Assembly (NCBI GenBank): GCA_029932195.1
Contig: JAOZQN010000007.1
Location: forward strand, 1-34,995
Direction of reading: 5' to 3'
Length of the DNA stretch: 34,995 nucleotides
Source of the DNA: Bacteroidales bacterium
Lineage (GTDB): Bacteria; Bacteroidota; Bacteroidia; Bacteroidales; JAOZQN01
A program made the translations under genes and the position numbers. Below the pieces are notes generated by a model. That model saw only the letters and a list, made by a program, of their open reading frames with translations. It had not been told where the DNA came from and ran no database searches. The first letter of the stretch is position 1. Each line of letters opens with the position of its first letter. Positions 34,897 to 34,995 of this stretch are shown here, in pieces.

Positions 34897-34995
34897 ATGT
34901 TACACATTCTAATCTTTGTCGCTTTGCGAAGCCAAAAGCCAAAAGCTAACCGCCAAAAGCCAAAAGCCAAAAGCTAACCGCCAAAAGCCAAAAGC
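34897..34995. repeat. Inverted copy of the dispersed repeat with CCAAAAG minisatellite
   Basis: GATGTTACACATTCTAATC and the palindrome TCGCTTTGCGAAGCC are the reverse complement of the repeat at 9107-9189. They are followed by GCCAAAAGCCAAAAGCTAAC-type units to the edge of the window. With 34811-34870 it forms a large inverted repeat around 34880. Confidence 0.7.

Overview
The window is AT-rich DNA from a member of the Bacteroidota, probably an uncultured Bacteroidales- or Marinilabiliales-like lineage. The phylum rests on a gldH lipoprotein gene overlapping ricT, a PorW/SprE-type lipoprotein of the type IX secretion and gliding apparatus, a short RecQ, several Bacteroidota-type lipoproteins, and promoters with the TAnnTTTG -7 box. 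The order-level placement is a guess. No rRNA, tRNA or CRISPR array was seen.

Layout. Positions 1-206 hold a palindrome-rich MITE-like element, followed by a KilA-N gene. Positions 1132-8253 hold an RND efflux adaptor and its pump. They are separated by a decayed rhuM gene and two zinc-ribbon genes. A small secreted protein lies on the minus strand, followed by recQ, a family 2 glycosyltransferase, a secreted protein of unknown role, polA (minus strand) and an MFS-like transporter. A second, inverted copy of the first MITE sits at about 17.5 kb, next to a repeat-containing lipoprotein on the minus strand.

Positions 18856-21504 hold the most interesting locus. It is a two-gene unit encoding an HNH nuclease fused to a PtuA-like AAA ATPase, followed three bases later by a second, stand-alone HNH nuclease paralogous to the fused domain. 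It looks like a rearranged Septu (PtuA/PtuB)-type anti-phage system, with a palindrome over its likely promoter.

From 21522 the plus strand carries a long run of mostly housekeeping genes: aspS, cvpA, two methyltransferases, a DUF433/DUF5615 toxin-antitoxin pair placed directly before holB, then ricT, gldH and trmB. Between trmB and porW lie an Rpn-family nuclease gene broken by one in-frame TGA, a membrane protein gene and a small MITE. The last 30 bases of trmB recur after the Rpn gene (perfect copy) and again just before porW (26 of 30 identical). This suggests that foreign DNA has repeatedly entered at the 3' end of trmB. The window ends in a repeat that also occurs upstream of recQ.

The conserved genes (polA, recQ, holB, aspS, trmB, ricT, gldH, porW) form a stable backbone. 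Accessory genes such as KilA-N, rhuM, the Septu-like pair, the toxin-antitoxin pair and rpn sit in its gaps, usually beside short inverted-repeat elements. All functions are read from motifs and family resemblance. No database search was run.
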